From Eubacterium ruminantium (GTDB lineage: Bacteria; Bacillota; Clostridia; Lachnospirales; Lachnospiraceae), in the NCBI GenBank assembly GCA_900108205.1, contig FNUU01000014.1, positions 1 through 64,000 on the forward strand: a DNA stretch of 64,000 nucleotides. The letters run 5' to 3'. The notes beneath the pieces are model-generated. The model ran no database searches. It was not told the origin of the DNA and saw nothing but the letters and a program-made list of their open reading frames with translations. Below are positions 18,701 to 26,469 of this stretch, piece by piece (within the stretch, counting starts at the first letter, position 1; the number at the start of each line of letters is the position of its first letter). The translations under genes and the position numbers were made by a program.

Positions 18701-18825
18701 AGTATGTAGTAATCATTTGGTAATTCATTTGTGATTACTTCATCACTTGTAACTGGTCCAAGGAGATCTTTTCTCATTATTTCTATTACTTTATCTCTGG
18801 CCTGGTAATAATTTGAATAATTCAT
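15706..18825 (-). CDS. drmA: DrmA, DISARM-type superfamily 2 helicase
   Basis: The 1039-residue protein carries Walker A PTGGGKT (419-425), the Walker B box DELH (617-620), motif III STAT (653-656), and motif VI QATSRVGR (862-869), together with SVGVDIARLGTMIVVGQP. This set is the DrmA signature. A Cys-rich insert (CPWC at 531-534, then CCSNNEC) between motifs I and II probably binds zinc. In DISARM, DrmA and DrmB form the core that recognises single-stranded 5' ends and is released from self-inhibition by them. The gene lies between a UvrD-like helicase and drmB in the riboswitch-controlled run. The ribosome binding site is GAGGTC, eight bases before the ATG. Confidence 0.92.
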   Translation of the reverse strand: MNYSNYYQARDKVIEIMRKDLLGPVTSDEVITNELPNDYYILGKLYPRGSMTKYYMFAQADDLGELDDEDLMGLNNGKMPSSCGLSISTNKDVDSILIKVRCAKYLLEEIYDKNIEDKKVINRRLWKRSPIETDWIRIKLKDLSIGKSLSEQVDAYLDLSIILHKTYEDGTKTITVSLINQYEEFRSRYEENQYTYFQPEIIITSEGIDAFVDVRKNVQISKDKELQNLNMLYSDEKTYASGHGCAVKDYVVDGQRYIATDFFPQYELLQMMPLVDNKSDILSMSYLCSSEKRIIINDLHEWMSNYQRWIESLKNKLKDIEKGYKDSAEQNISNCEQTYNRIMKSIECLQDDLVFQAFQYANRAMLMQRKQMLNNHGSVINDREITWYPFQLAFFLQEIISFSDPKNDERKKVDLLWFPTGGGKTEAYLGISAFVIFLRRLRYGSDGDGVTVLMRYTLRLLTFQQFERASAMICACEQIRLSEGIPGGEINIGLWAGKALTPNRIEMAERILKGESDPQSESSNPKQFDKCPWCGSKLTEENYHCDRNKQRMLICCSNNECSFRRGLPVYLIDEEIYRYRPSYIVATVDKFAQIPFKEDTFNLFGQGFLPPELIIQDELHLISGPLGTVTGIYEAAFKRMCEYKGVPAKVIASTATIRNADEQIKALYATSYTQFPPQGISANDSFFAIKSNRLQKPSRLYMGCMATGTSPVTMMVRVMSSLLFSTRYLTMEGYSDEIIDSFWTITGYFNTLRELGGAIIRVVDNIQDRFKYLRDNKFKDIYNISGGQDRYDRYKELTSREKSENIGSIIQNDLQEKYSSDGTTAPYDFLLSSNMISVGVDIARLGTMIVVGQPKSTAEYIQATSRVGRETPGLVITTYNQERSRDRSHYEQFYSYHSAFYKYVEATSVTPFSDRARDRALQTLYVMLCRYYIPELSGDNDAIKFRKSMPGLENVRKYILDYVRIVDPEEYISVSREINEIEEEWEIRARNSETLKYHGTIYENEEKSLFDDDSNEISRFRALNSMRSVETHIDVVVRE

Positions 18826-18853
18826 ATCTTTGACCTCGAATTATAGTTTTCTA

Positions 18854-21310
18854 TTAATAGGCATCATACTTACATAAACCTAGTCCCGAGTAATCAACCC
18901 AACAATACATTTTCCCATCACTTGTAAAGTCTGTATATATTCCTGAAACATATAATTCCTCTATTCTATCAGGAATATCCAAACCATATTTATCGCCCAT
19001 ACACTTCATATCATCAATTAACGCTGAACTAGTTATCCCTATTTCAATTTCTTTTGCATTTGAGCAATGAACGATAAAAAATCTTTTGGTTCTTTCTTTG
19101 TAAATAAGTTTAATTTCATCTCCTACAGATATATTATTAATAATGTAATGAAGATTATTCTTGAATACTTCTTGTTCTGAATCAATATATCCCCTGACCT
19201 CAAACCTGGTAAAACCATCCCTAGTAAATTTAAGCCATCTCTTCCTATTTGTTTTCCATATTTCCTTAAATCTTGCCCCTTTAATTCCCGAAAGATATGA
19301 TAAAAAGAGTTTTTTCTTAGGTCTGGTTATAGCGACATAAAAAGTCTTATACTCGTTGATTTTTTGCTGCATTCCACATAATCTATCTGCATACTTATGC
19401 TCAAGAATAACCCGATCATATTCACGTCCTTTCGCCCTATGGATATTAGATACAACAAGGCTACCCTTTTGTATATTTCGAAAATGTGGATCATCTTTTT
19501 TTGCTTTACGAATAATATCCATTATCTCAGATATCTTAAGAACATTGTTCTTTGAACCAACTAAATCTTGCAGTCTTTCCCATAATTCCTCAGGAGAGTA
19601 CATATCACAGTACTTGTTTGCCAAAATACAAAACTCTTCGAAATTGATAACAGGCTTTTCAAATTCACCAAATACTTTTCCTAACCATCCAGCATAGTAT
19701 TTAGAATCCTCATATGCATTTACGATGTGTTTAATCCACCGTTTACGAAGATTTGTCGATGCTACTAAAGCCTGGGCATTATTCCTACACATAAAACATG
19801 CTGTACCATCATCATGCAACAGCTTTATTTGACTCACATCAGCATTCGCAGTAAACCTTTTAGGTTCGAGATTTTCTAGACTTTTGACAATCTTAATTGT
19901 CTCCTTTTGCATACTTTCAACGTTTCCACTTAGAATTGCATTTCTCAGTCCAATAGAAATCTTCTCTAATTCGTCAACCTGTCTGTGATTATACGTGAGT
20001 GTTAAAAGCCTAGCTTCATTGTCTTGAGCTTTTTCATAAAAAATACGGAATAGACACATATAGAATCGCTCAGAAGTCATTATTGATTTCTTATGATCTT
20101 GTTCGTAATCATATATAGCCTGACAAGAATCACCGCATAGTGTTACACCCACATTATTTTTGATACATTGCTCAACCATTTTAAGAACAAGAAGTGCTCT
20201 TTCATCCGTAAGATCTTGTATTTCGTCTACAATAAAATGACTCCAACCCTCAAAGATTTCTTCGCCAAACAGTCTAATAATCCTTATTGCTGCATCAATG
20301 CTCTCATCATAGCTAAGTTTTGTATAATCAATATACTTATAGCCCTTAGATCCAATAAACAGATCATTTGCTTGCTGTAAAAGCCACCAAGAAAACGAAT
20401 GAAAGGTTCTCGCATCGACATTTATCAATTGTCTATTTCCTGTCTTCTCTGCAAAAGCAAGCATTCTATCCTTAATCTCTTTCACTGCAGCATTGGTAAA
20501 ACATAGAACAACGATAGTCTCTGGATCTACGCCCTGTACATCAATCATGTTCTCCAATTTATGGAGCAGGGTATATGTTTTACCCGTACCTGGACCTGCA
20601 TTAACAAATAGGTATTTCCTGTAATCCTCCATAATTATTTCTTTTTGTTCAACCTCTTCAAAAGCGGTAAACATAGATCCATTTTCATGAACGTACTCAT
20701 CTGCAATTGATTGTGTATCATATAAATCATCCTGGTCGAAAATATCTTTTTTAGGCTTAAATCCGTCATAGATATCATAGTAGGGATCAATTTCAGGAAG
20801 AATTTCTTCTTTGTTAGATTTCGTATCAGTATTTGTAGTTGTATTCTTCGAGCCTATGAATTCGTATATTGTTGTATCATCATTATCACCCGATTGTTTT
20901 TTTACCCATTTTCCCGATGATTTATTTATATTTGATTCATCTTTATCATCTCGTAACTCTGTTATCAATGGGAATAGTCTTTTTGCTTTAATTTTGTCAT
21001 ATCCATATTCTGCATCCTTCTTTTTGTTGTCCTCTTCTATCTCAGGGTCTTTATCCTTACTATACATCATGTTTCCAACAAAATTGGGATCAAGAATATC
21101 TATCTGACTTTTGTTTAAATAATAATAATGTGATGCACCCGAACCGCCCATATACTTCGAATTTTTCAAAATATAAAGTGAATCATAATCAAGTATCTTT
21201 GACAGGAACTCCTTATCTCCTGCCTTTATTGGTCCTGGATAAAATGGATCTTCTTTACCGGATGGTTTAAACTTATATACATTACTTGAAAAAGCAATAT
21301 TACTATCCAT
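18854..21310 (-). CDS. UvrD-type superfamily 1 helicase (A) with novel N-terminal region
   Basis: From the chosen start the first ~230 residues are unique, hydrophilic and partly low-complexity (for example EEDNKKKDAEYGYDKIKAKR). The helicase core follows: Walker A GPGTGKT (239-245), CFTNAAVKEI (motif Ia), VDEIQD (361-366), GDSCQAIYDYE (motif III), YNHR (motif IV), HRAKGREYD (motif V) and VAITRPKKKL (motif VI). A C-terminal ~110-residue domain without known motifs ends in a Tyr-rich stretch. The longest frame starts 15 codons earlier; I prefer the ATG (MDSNIAF) preceded by AAGGTGGTGG, which overlaps the Hsp70 stop by only eight bases. The role is probably DNA unwinding together with DrmA/DrmB. 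Confidence 0.88.
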   Translation of the reverse strand: MDSNIAFSSNVYKFKPSGKEDPFYPGPIKAGDKEFLSKILDYDSLYILKNSKYMGGSGASHYYYLNKSQIDILDPNFVGNMMYSKDKDPEIEEDNKKKDAEYGYDKIKAKRLFPLITELRDDKDESNINKSSGKWVKKQSGDNDDTTIYEFIGSKNTTTNTDTKSNKEEILPEIDPYYDIYDGFKPKKDIFDQDDLYDTQSIADEYVHENGSMFTAFEEVEQKEIIMEDYRKYLFVNAGPGTGKTYTLLHKLENMIDVQGVDPETIVVLCFTNAAVKEIKDRMLAFAEKTGNRQLINVDARTFHSFSWWLLQQANDLFIGSKGYKYIDYTKLSYDESIDAAIRIIRLFGEEIFEGWSHFIVDEIQDLTDERALLVLKMVEQCIKNNVGVTLCGDSCQAIYDYEQDHKKSIMTSERFYMCLFRIFYEKAQDNEARLLTLTYNHRQVDELEKISIGLRNAILSGNVESMQKETIKIVKSLENLEPKRFTANADVSQIKLLHDDGTACFMCRNNAQALVASTNLRKRWIKHIVNAYEDSKYYAGWLGKVFGEFEKPVINFEEFCILANKYCDMYSPEELWERLQDLVGSKNNVLKISEIMDIIRKAKKDDPHFRNIQKGSLVVSNIHRAKGREYDRVILEHKYADRLCGMQQKINEYKTFYVAITRPKKKLFLSYLSGIKGARFKEIWKTNRKRWLKFTRDGFTRFEVRGYIDSEQEVFKNNLHYIINNISVGDEIKLIYKERTKRFFIVHCSNAKEIEIGITSSALIDDMKCMGDKYGLDIPDRIEELYVSGIYTDFTSDGKMYCWVDYSGLGLCKYDAY

Positions 21311-22766
21311 TTTTACCACCACCTTCCAATCGATAAACAAGTTTGACATTATCATACGTCCAAAAATACATGTATTTATGTTGGAATTCGCTACTTCTAA
21401 TTCTCAATCGAAACAACATATCAGGATCAATAAAACACGAAACTTCAAAGTACGATTTTAGAAAACTAGGCTTTTCCATTTCAACAGTGATATATTGTTG
21501 GAATGAGCATTCATCTGGATTAGCGGAATCTGATACAATAAACTTTGCAACTTTCTCATTATTAACGGTTGCAAAACACATTCTTGCTTCTTCGCACGGA
21601 AGTGTTTGTCCTTTTCGGAGCATAGGATAGAAATCCCCATTGCTCATAACTAAACCAAGATCCTGATTAAGGCGATATTGGTAACCCTTAGTATTGATCA
21701 AAGCAGCCCCTCGTGCGATATCCCACATTACACTTTTCGGATAATAAACTAATCCTTTCCCGTATTTTTTAATCAGTTTTCTCCGCAATGGTCTCAATTT
21801 GCTTGATCCACCCACACATAAAATTCGATCTATATTAGTAATATTTAATCCTGACTTATTGATGGCATTTTCGAGACATTCCATTGCCATCTCAACTTCT
21901 GGTTCAATTAATAAAGAAAAATAATCATAGTCTATAGATGCTCTAACTATTCCTAAATCGTCATATTGAAGCACCGAAACATTTGAGACATCTGTATCTG
22001 TCAAATCAATCTTTGCATTTTCACATTTATTAATAATAGAGTCCTTCGCCTTACTACTCATTTCGTCAAATGAGATATTTATTCTCTTATTCTCACAAAA
22101 ACGTTCATGCATTTTTCTTGCTATTTTCTCATCAATATTGTCTCCTCCGATATCCAGACGATCAGATTCAAGTTCATAAACTCTTCCATTTTCTATATGT
22201 AACACAGCAATATCTAAAGTGCCTCCGCCCCAATCAAATACGGCCACGTTAGTACACATTTTTAAGTCTTCATAATTGCTGCAAAATGCTGCAGTTGGTT
22301 CACTAATAAACTGTAACACCTCTATCCCCGCTTTTTTTGCAGCCTTTCTTATATTTGCCTTCTTGGCAGGTGCAAAACCCACTGGAACTGCAACAATAGC
22401 TGATTTACACTCAGATTTTGATTTATGCCTGATTGCTTCGGCCAATCCCTTAAAAATCTCAGTCGCAATTTCGACAGGTGTCCATTTCTTCCCTGCAACT
22501 TCATATGTCTTATCTTTGTCTATGACCGTTTTTACAGACCTAATCACTTCATAATCTTTTTCCAGTTCATTACGTCTTTCTCTTGCTTCAATCCCTGTTA
22601 GTATACTTCCATCTTTTCTATTAATAGCAACTAAAGAAGGAAACGGCCACATAGAACCAATGGCACCATATGGTGTCTCTATCGAAACCTTTCCGCTATC
22701 GCCAAACGAAAATGCAGCACTATTAGTCGTTCCAAAATCAATCCCGAAACTTAATACATCTCCCAT
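21303..22766 (-). CDS. Hsp70-like (DnaK-family) ATPase
   Basis: The phosphate-1 loop GIDFGTTNS (residues 8-16), the connect/phosphate-2 motif FDWGGGTLD and the adenosine motif CVGGSSKLRPLR identify an Hsp70 nucleotide-binding domain. SEPTAAF is the usual proline-switch region. After about residue 380 the beta-rich substrate-binding portion is short and diverged, and the helical lid is missing (487 residues against about 610 in DnaK). The start was set at the ATG with GGGGTGA upstream. Its upstream neighbour is a coiled-coil protein with a GrpE-like end. Orphan Hsp70s beside helicases occur in some defence loci and may control assembly or activation of the large complex; that is an inference. 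Confidence 0.9.
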   Translation of the reverse strand: MGDVLSFGIDFGTTNSAAFSFGDSGKVSIETPYGAIGSMWPFPSLVAINRKDGSILTGIEARERRNELEKDYEVIRSVKTVIDKDKTYEVAGKKWTPVEIATEIFKGLAEAIRHKSKSECKSAIVAVPVGFAPAKKANIRKAAKKAGIEVLQFISEPTAAFCSNYEDLKMCTNVAVFDWGGGTLDIAVLHIENGRVYELESDRLDIGGDNIDEKIARKMHERFCENKRINISFDEMSSKAKDSIINKCENAKIDLTDTDVSNVSVLQYDDLGIVRASIDYDYFSLLIEPEVEMAMECLENAINKSGLNITNIDRILCVGGSSKLRPLRRKLIKKYGKGLVYYPKSVMWDIARGAALINTKGYQYRLNQDLGLVMSNGDFYPMLRKGQTLPCEEARMCFATVNNEKVAKFIVSDSANPDECSFQQYITVEMEKPSFLKSYFEVSCFIDPDMLFRLRIRSSEFQHKYMYFWTYDNVKLVYRLEGGGKNG

Positions 22767-22787
22767 AATTGTCACCCCAATTTGACT

Positions 22788-24011
22788 TTATTCAATATGT
22801 ATTCCATGTTTTTTAAGAATCAAAAATACACCATGTAAATCATCTAATAAAACCCCCGCCATATCTGAACTCAATTCCATCCCCTTAGCTTCATTCATTT
22901 CGTCATAATATATTTTTAATTCAGCAGCGATAGTATTAAGCATTTCCTCTTCAGAAACAGCATTTTCATTTTCTTGAAATTCTATAAATTGATTTTTATT
23001 TTTTACTTCTTCTTCTAAAGAGGATATCTTAACGTTCCTATCACTAATTTCATTTTTCAAATTTTCTATCAGATTATTTTTCTGATCTAATTCAGTATTA
23101 ATACCTTGAATTTTCTGCTTAAGCCTTTCGTTTTCCTCAATCTTATGCTGTAATTCCGCTTGTATCTTTTTGGATTTTGCATTTAGCATAATCAATTGTT
23201 TTTCTTGATTACTTACTCGTTCGGCAATTGAATAAATATCTTTGATCAATTGCGAACCTCTTTGTTTATCTTCCTTATTATTCTCAGTCTCATTATTATT
23301 CTCGGCCTGATTGTCCTTCTTTATCTCATTAACATTTTCATTTTCATGATTCAAAGACAGTTCATCTCTTGTACCATTATCAATTATATTACTACCTTTG
23401 TTTTCCTCTGGAAGGGTTACCCATTCTTGAACAATAGAAACTTTTCTTCTTTCATCATCAGTAATCTTGTCCGAAACAATCTCAATAAGACACCTGTTAA
23501 GCATCTCTGAAAACACACGAACATTACGTTCATCAATTTCAAGTTTTGTTAATTCCACAAAATTAATATGTATTCCTAACGCATTAATCAAATGTGTTTT
23601 TATTATCTTTGATAATTTCTTTTGCCAATTCGTATCAACCCCGCTTACAAAGAATGATACCGTTTTTATAACCTCTTCTGTTATAATCTGGTTATGAACA
23701 ACACCACCATTTAATGCTAACAACCTAAACGCAAAGCAATATGCACTATATCTGTTTTTTTCATCTATAAATGCTTTTGAATTTAGTAGTAAACTAGCAT
23801 TATTTCTACACTGTTCCTGATCCAAACTCAGAAGCCATTTATTAATCGAGAGGCTGCTTCCAAGTTGTGTACAGGATATAGCAAAATGAATAGTTTCATC
23901 GCATATTCCCTTTCCCTCTAACAACTCCAAATATTTATCTTGGAATTCCTCTCGAGTAGCATTATTTACTTTTCCTTTTTCTTTAATCTGCGCAAATTCA
24001 ATTAATTCCAT
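22788..24011 (-). CDS. coiled-coil protein, possibly GrpE-like partner of Hsp70
   Basis: The N-terminal ~200 residues are helical with no motif I recognise. An Asn/Glu-rich linker follows (ENNNETENNKEDKQ), then an unbroken heptad coiled coil from about residue 255 to 350 (KIQAELQHKIEENERLKQK and onward). The last ~45 residues end in LLDDLHGVFLILKKHGIHIE, which recalls the end of the GrpE nucleotide-exchange factor helix (a short helix closing with a Gly-Ile/Val). The gene ends 21 bases before the Hsp70 start, which favours an exchange factor or tether for that ATPase. The AAGGAG site is eight bases ahead of the ATG. The GrpE comparison is weak and from pattern memory only. Confidence 0.6.
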   Translation of the reverse strand: MELIEFAQIKEKGKVNNATREEFQDKYLELLEGKGICDETIHFAISCTQLGSSLSINKWLLSLDQEQCRNNASLLLNSKAFIDEKNRYSAYCFAFRLLALNGGVVHNQIITEEVIKTVSFFVSGVDTNWQKKLSKIIKTHLINALGIHINFVELTKLEIDERNVRVFSEMLNRCLIEIVSDKITDDERRKVSIVQEWVTLPEENKGSNIIDNGTRDELSLNHENENVNEIKKDNQAENNNETENNKEDKQRGSQLIKDIYSIAERVSNQEKQLIMLNAKSKKIQAELQHKIEENERLKQKIQGINTELDQKNNLIENLKNEISDRNVKISSLEEEVKNKNQFIEFQENENAVSEEEMLNTIAAELKIYYDEMNEAKGMELSSDMAGVLLDDLHGVFLILKKHGIHIE

Positions 24012-24042
24012 TCTTTTTCTCCTTCTGTCGTTTTTGTTGTAA

Positions 24043-24252
24043 TCAATATTCTTCTCGTTTTTTCCGCCAATTCCTATATTCCCCAGTCGTTACCCTTCCA
24101 TCAACCGGTCTCTCCGCGTCCTCTGGAATTGCCCATACACGCCCAAACTTTGATGCTCCCGGTATCTTACCTTCCGAGCACATTTTCTGAACTTGGCGCC
24201 CAGTGATATTCCATTTTTCGGCAACCTCATTAATTGTCAAAAACCCTTCCAT
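24043..24252 (-). CDS. small MerR/excisionase-like helix-turn-helix protein
   Basis: The 69-residue product has the HTH pattern FLTINEVAEKWNITGRQVQKMCSEG then GRVWAIPEDA, the typical winged HTH_17 fold of MerR-like or excisionase-type DNA-binding proteins. The ATG at 24252 is preceded by GAGGGAGG at a good distance; the in-frame TTG further upstream lies inside the terminator U-run and is unlikely to be used. It is the first gene after the GEMM-I riboswitch and its terminator, so its expression and that of the whole run behind it should depend on the riboswitch. It could be an operon regulator, or a leftover excisionase-type gene. Confidence 0.78.
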   Translation of the reverse strand: MEGFLTINEVAEKWNITGRQVQKMCSEGKIPGASKFGRVWAIPEDAERPVDGRVTTGEYRNWRKKREEY

Positions 24253-24264
24253 ACGCCCTCCCTC

Positions 24265-24314
24265 AAAAAACAACAAAGCACCAGAATAGTCCTAAACAGT
24301 CTATCCTGATGCTT
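24265..24314 (-). terminator. riboswitch expression-platform terminator
   Basis: On the minus strand AAGCATCAGGATAG (14 bases) pairs fully with CTATTCTGGTGCTT around an 11-base loop, followed by TTTGTTGTTTTTT. It sits between the aptamer and the ribosome binding site of the HTH gene, as expected for a transcription-attenuating riboswitch. Confidence 0.82.
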
Positions 24315-24319
24315 GATTC

Positions 24320-24388
24320 TAAGTGCAACTGGCTACCATTTTACAGGCCCTCATAGTTTTGCGTCACAAGGTTTCCCTTGCTTTGCCA
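24320..24388 (-). ncRNA. cyclic-di-GMP-I (GEMM-I) riboswitch aptamer
   Basis: The minus strand contains the ordered conserved blocks of the GEMM-I aptamer: AAGGGAAACC, then TGACGCAAAAC, then GGGCCT, then GGTAGCCAGTTGCAC. Closing pairs GCAA/TTGC and the CCTT/AAGG hairpin stem are visible. Small departures from the usual sequence are GCAAAAC for GCAAAGC and AGTTGCAC for GGTTGCC. The usual ligand is cyclic di-GMP; some class members bind 3',3'-cGAMP, and I cannot tell from the sequence alone. A consensus promoter lies 23 bases upstream and a strong terminator six bases downstream, so this is a complete regulated leader. Confidence 0.85.
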
Positions 24389-24410
24389 AATATAATTCTG
24401 TCTGACAATT

Positions 24411-24439
24411 ATTATATTCGATTGCGCGAAGTTTGTCAA
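24411..24439 (-). promoter_or_regulatory. consensus promoter driving the riboswitch operon
   Basis: On the minus strand TTGACA (24434-24439) and TATAAT (24411-24416) are separated by exactly 17 bases, a full sigma-A consensus. The transcript would start near 24403 and carry the GEMM-I aptamer and the terminator before the HTH gene. It overlaps nothing; the preceding gene stops at 24464. Confidence 0.85.
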
Positions 24440-24463
24440 TATAAGGTCGGTATGCAAATACCT

Positions 24464-24940
24464 TTAGTTCTCCGTAATTCCTGCATCATTTTTCTTATCA
24501 ACATTGTTCTCCAACATTTCTATTTTGCAGGTAATCGTATTTGTATCCTCTTTCAATCTTCTGAATAATTCTTCTGCCCTGTACATATAGCACTCCATGT
24601 ATGACATCGACGTATAAATGAGTTTATTCTGTGACAAGATCATACTCAGTATATTAATAACCTTTGCAAAGCCCAGTAAAACCACGCCACTTATCAAACA
24701 GCTTAACCAGACTGTAATAGCTACACTCCAATCGAAGTATTTTTCCACCTCATCATAATACCATCCCTCTATTTCCCTCTCGCGATTAGCAACTATAATC
24801 CCGCCTATAAATCCACCTATAAAAATCATCCAAGCCAAGACAGACAGGAATGTCGATATTCCTTCGCTTTCCTTATCGTTTACATACATTTTCTGTTCCG
24901 ACTGATATTTTGATTTAATTTTACCTTCATTGCTTTCCAT
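24464..24940 (-). CDS. membrane protein with two transmembrane segments
   Basis: The 158-residue protein has two membrane segments, VLAWMIFIGGFIGGIIVAN (about 33-51) and SVAITVWLSCLISGVVLLGFAKVINIL (about 71-97), between hydrophilic ends. I do not recognise a family. The C-terminal ~45 residues (RAEELFRRLKEDTNTIT) are helical and probably cytosolic. It follows the zinc-ribbon/TPR gene by 66 bases and is the last gene before the promoter of the riboswitch operon. A role at the membrane with the preceding zinc-ribbon protein is plausible. Confidence 0.65.
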   Translation of the reverse strand: MESNEGKIKSKYQSEQKMYVNDKESEGISTFLSVLAWMIFIGGFIGGIIVANREREIEGWYYDEVEKYFDWSVAITVWLSCLISGVVLLGFAKVINILSMILSQNKLIYTSMSYMECYMYRAEELFRRLKEDTNTITCKIEMLENNVDKKNDAGITEN

Positions 24941-25006
24941 ATATCTTCCTTTCCTTTAGCAACTGATTATTCTAAATTGGCCTCACTAAAATCAATTTTC
25001 TCAACT

Positions 25007-26176
25007 CTATTCCTCGCTTATTATATCCAGAGTTAATTCTTTAACACGCGTTATACTGGTATAATTTCCATTTTGAATCAGGTTCTTTACCCTCTCAAAA
25101 TCCATAGATCCTTCAACTTTTATTCCTTCATCTCTAACCACTTCAATTGTTTTTAAGATTAATAATTCATACAGATCATCTTCATCTTTCGTACTATAAT
25201 CATCTTCATCCATTGAATTACATGATCCTAAATATTGATACACATTATTCTTACCCTCTGTAAAAATATCATGACTTGTGGAATATCCGCCAAATCCATT
25301 TTGGCCAGAAGATGTAGTCAAAAAAACAAGTTTATCATTTTGTAAATACACATCCACACTATTTATTTGCAGGGAATCCGGATTTTTATAATATGATCTC
25401 ATATCGGTAATCCCTTCAAAGAATCTCCCTTCATAATAAATCTGTCTCAAAAGAGTCTTCGCCTCGTCAAAACCAGAAATATTCTTTAACTCATCATATG
25501 CATCTTCGTATTTTCCCGCAGAACATAATTCCTTTGCTTCACAGACAGATAAATACCTTTTTGCATCCTTATAATTACCCAATTGCTCAAAGTCATCAAT
25601 CGCCTTTTCATAATCACCTCTTGAAAATGCTTTAATTGCCTTCTCATATGATTCCTTTTTTCTCGTTGAAGCTCCTTTAATAATAAAAAATGACACTAAT
25701 CCGATAATTGCCAGTACACCTATTATCACACCAATAATAATGCTCTTTTTTCTGCTCCTACTCTGAGGCAGCGCAGTATGATACACACCATTATCTGCTG
25801 ATTTATTAGAAATACCATTATCTATATTCACAGAATCAGGATTTCTATAACTGATTAAAGCTTCATTATTCAATGTTCCTGATTCTCCATACTTTAGCGT
25901 TCCGGTTTTCCCTTCAGCTAATGGATCCATCGATTTAGTCTGTTCTTCTCTAAATATATCTATCCTCTCATCATTCAACGCCATGTTATCTTCATCAATT
26001 ATCCCCAACACTTTCTTCATATCATCCGATTCTTCCACTCCAGCAGATTCATTTGCATTTGTGGCATCTTCTGAAGCCAATTTCAATATTTCCGTCATCG
26101 GAAATGCACAATTCGGACATGCCGCAGCTTTATCGCTAAACTCTTTTCCACATTCAGGACACTTGATCAAAGCCAT
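25007..26176 (-). CDS. zinc-ribbon membrane protein with TPR-like repeats
   Basis: It begins with a zinc ribbon (CPECGKEF...CPNCAF, residues 5-24). A long polar linker leads to one membrane segment (SIIIGVIIGVLAIIGLVSFFII, about 145-166). After it, TPR-like helices are seen: KAFSRGDYEKAIDDFEQLGNYKDAKRYL and CSAGKYEDAYDELKNISGFDEAKTLL. This is a common Bacillota layout in which a cytosolic zinc ribbon is tied to an outer repeat domain. The RBS GGGAGGGATGAGAT stands before the ATG. It lies between a 58-residue gene and the two-segment membrane protein, all in one direction. I infer a sensing or scaffold role only. Confidence 0.75.
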   Translation of the reverse strand: MALIKCPECGKEFSDKAAACPNCAFPMTEILKLASEDATNANESAGVEESDDMKKVLGIIDEDNMALNDERIDIFREEQTKSMDPLAEGKTGTLKYGESGTLNNEALISYRNPDSVNIDNGISNKSADNGVYHTALPQSRSRKKSIIIGVIIGVLAIIGLVSFFIIKGASTRKKESYEKAIKAFSRGDYEKAIDDFEQLGNYKDAKRYLSVCEAKELCSAGKYEDAYDELKNISGFDEAKTLLRQIYYEGRFFEGITDMRSYYKNPDSLQINSVDVYLQNDKLVFLTTSSGQNGFGGYSTSHDIFTEGKNNVYQYLGSCNSMDEDDYSTKDEDDLYELLILKTIEVVRDEGIKVEGSMDFERVKNLIQNGNYTSITRVKELTLDIISEE

Positions 26177-26203
26177 ATCTCATCCCTCCCTTTCTTTCCA
26201 TTT

Positions 26204-26380
26204 CTACTTCTTCCCATACTTCTTACTGATCTTAATCACTGCATCCAGCGCTACAGCCTCGTGATTCGGTTCCTTCAGCTCGTCCTCGGTATACTCATGA
26301 ACATTCTTCAGCTGTTCATCATTCATCTGGCAGACCATTGAAGCTATCTCGCCTATTTTTGTATTTCTCTCATTTTCCAT
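26204..26380 (-). CDS. small helical protein, 58 residues, unknown
   Basis: The product is short and helical (ENERNTKIGEIASMVCQMND, then ELKEPNHEAVALDAVIKIS), with no motif I recognise. The GAGGAGG is 11 bases before the chosen ATG; a GTG one codon earlier (26383) has a more usual 8-base spacing and could be the real start. The gene follows the bidirectional terminator at 26434-26469 and leads the small run to 24464. A weak promoter candidate (TTGCTC-N17-TATATC) lies in the gap upstream. Confidence 0.5.
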   Translation of the reverse strand: MENERNTKIGEIASMVCQMNDEQLKNVHEYTEDELKEPNHEAVALDAVIKISKKYGKK

Positions 26381-26433
26381 CACTGACTTCACCTCCTCGA
26401 TATTTGGATATAATAATCATATTAAAAATGAGC

Positions 26434-26469
26434 AAAAAAATGGTCGCCATTACGGCGACAATTTTTTTT
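26434..26469. terminator. bidirectional terminator containing the GTCGCC palindrome
   Basis: The palindrome GGTCGCC/GGCGACA-type stem at 26441-26460 is flanked by T-runs on both strands (TTTTTTT after it on the minus strand, TTTTTTTT on the plus strand). It ends the caspase-XRE unit. The same 20-mer with two changes recurs at 30176-30195, at the upstream end of that unit. Confidence 0.7.

Noticed and set aside
8625..18825. Classical DISARM
   Set aside because: DrmA and DrmB are clear, but there is no DrmC phospholipase and no DrmMI/DrmMII methylase; the partners are Hsp70, UvrD-type and AddB-like proteins.
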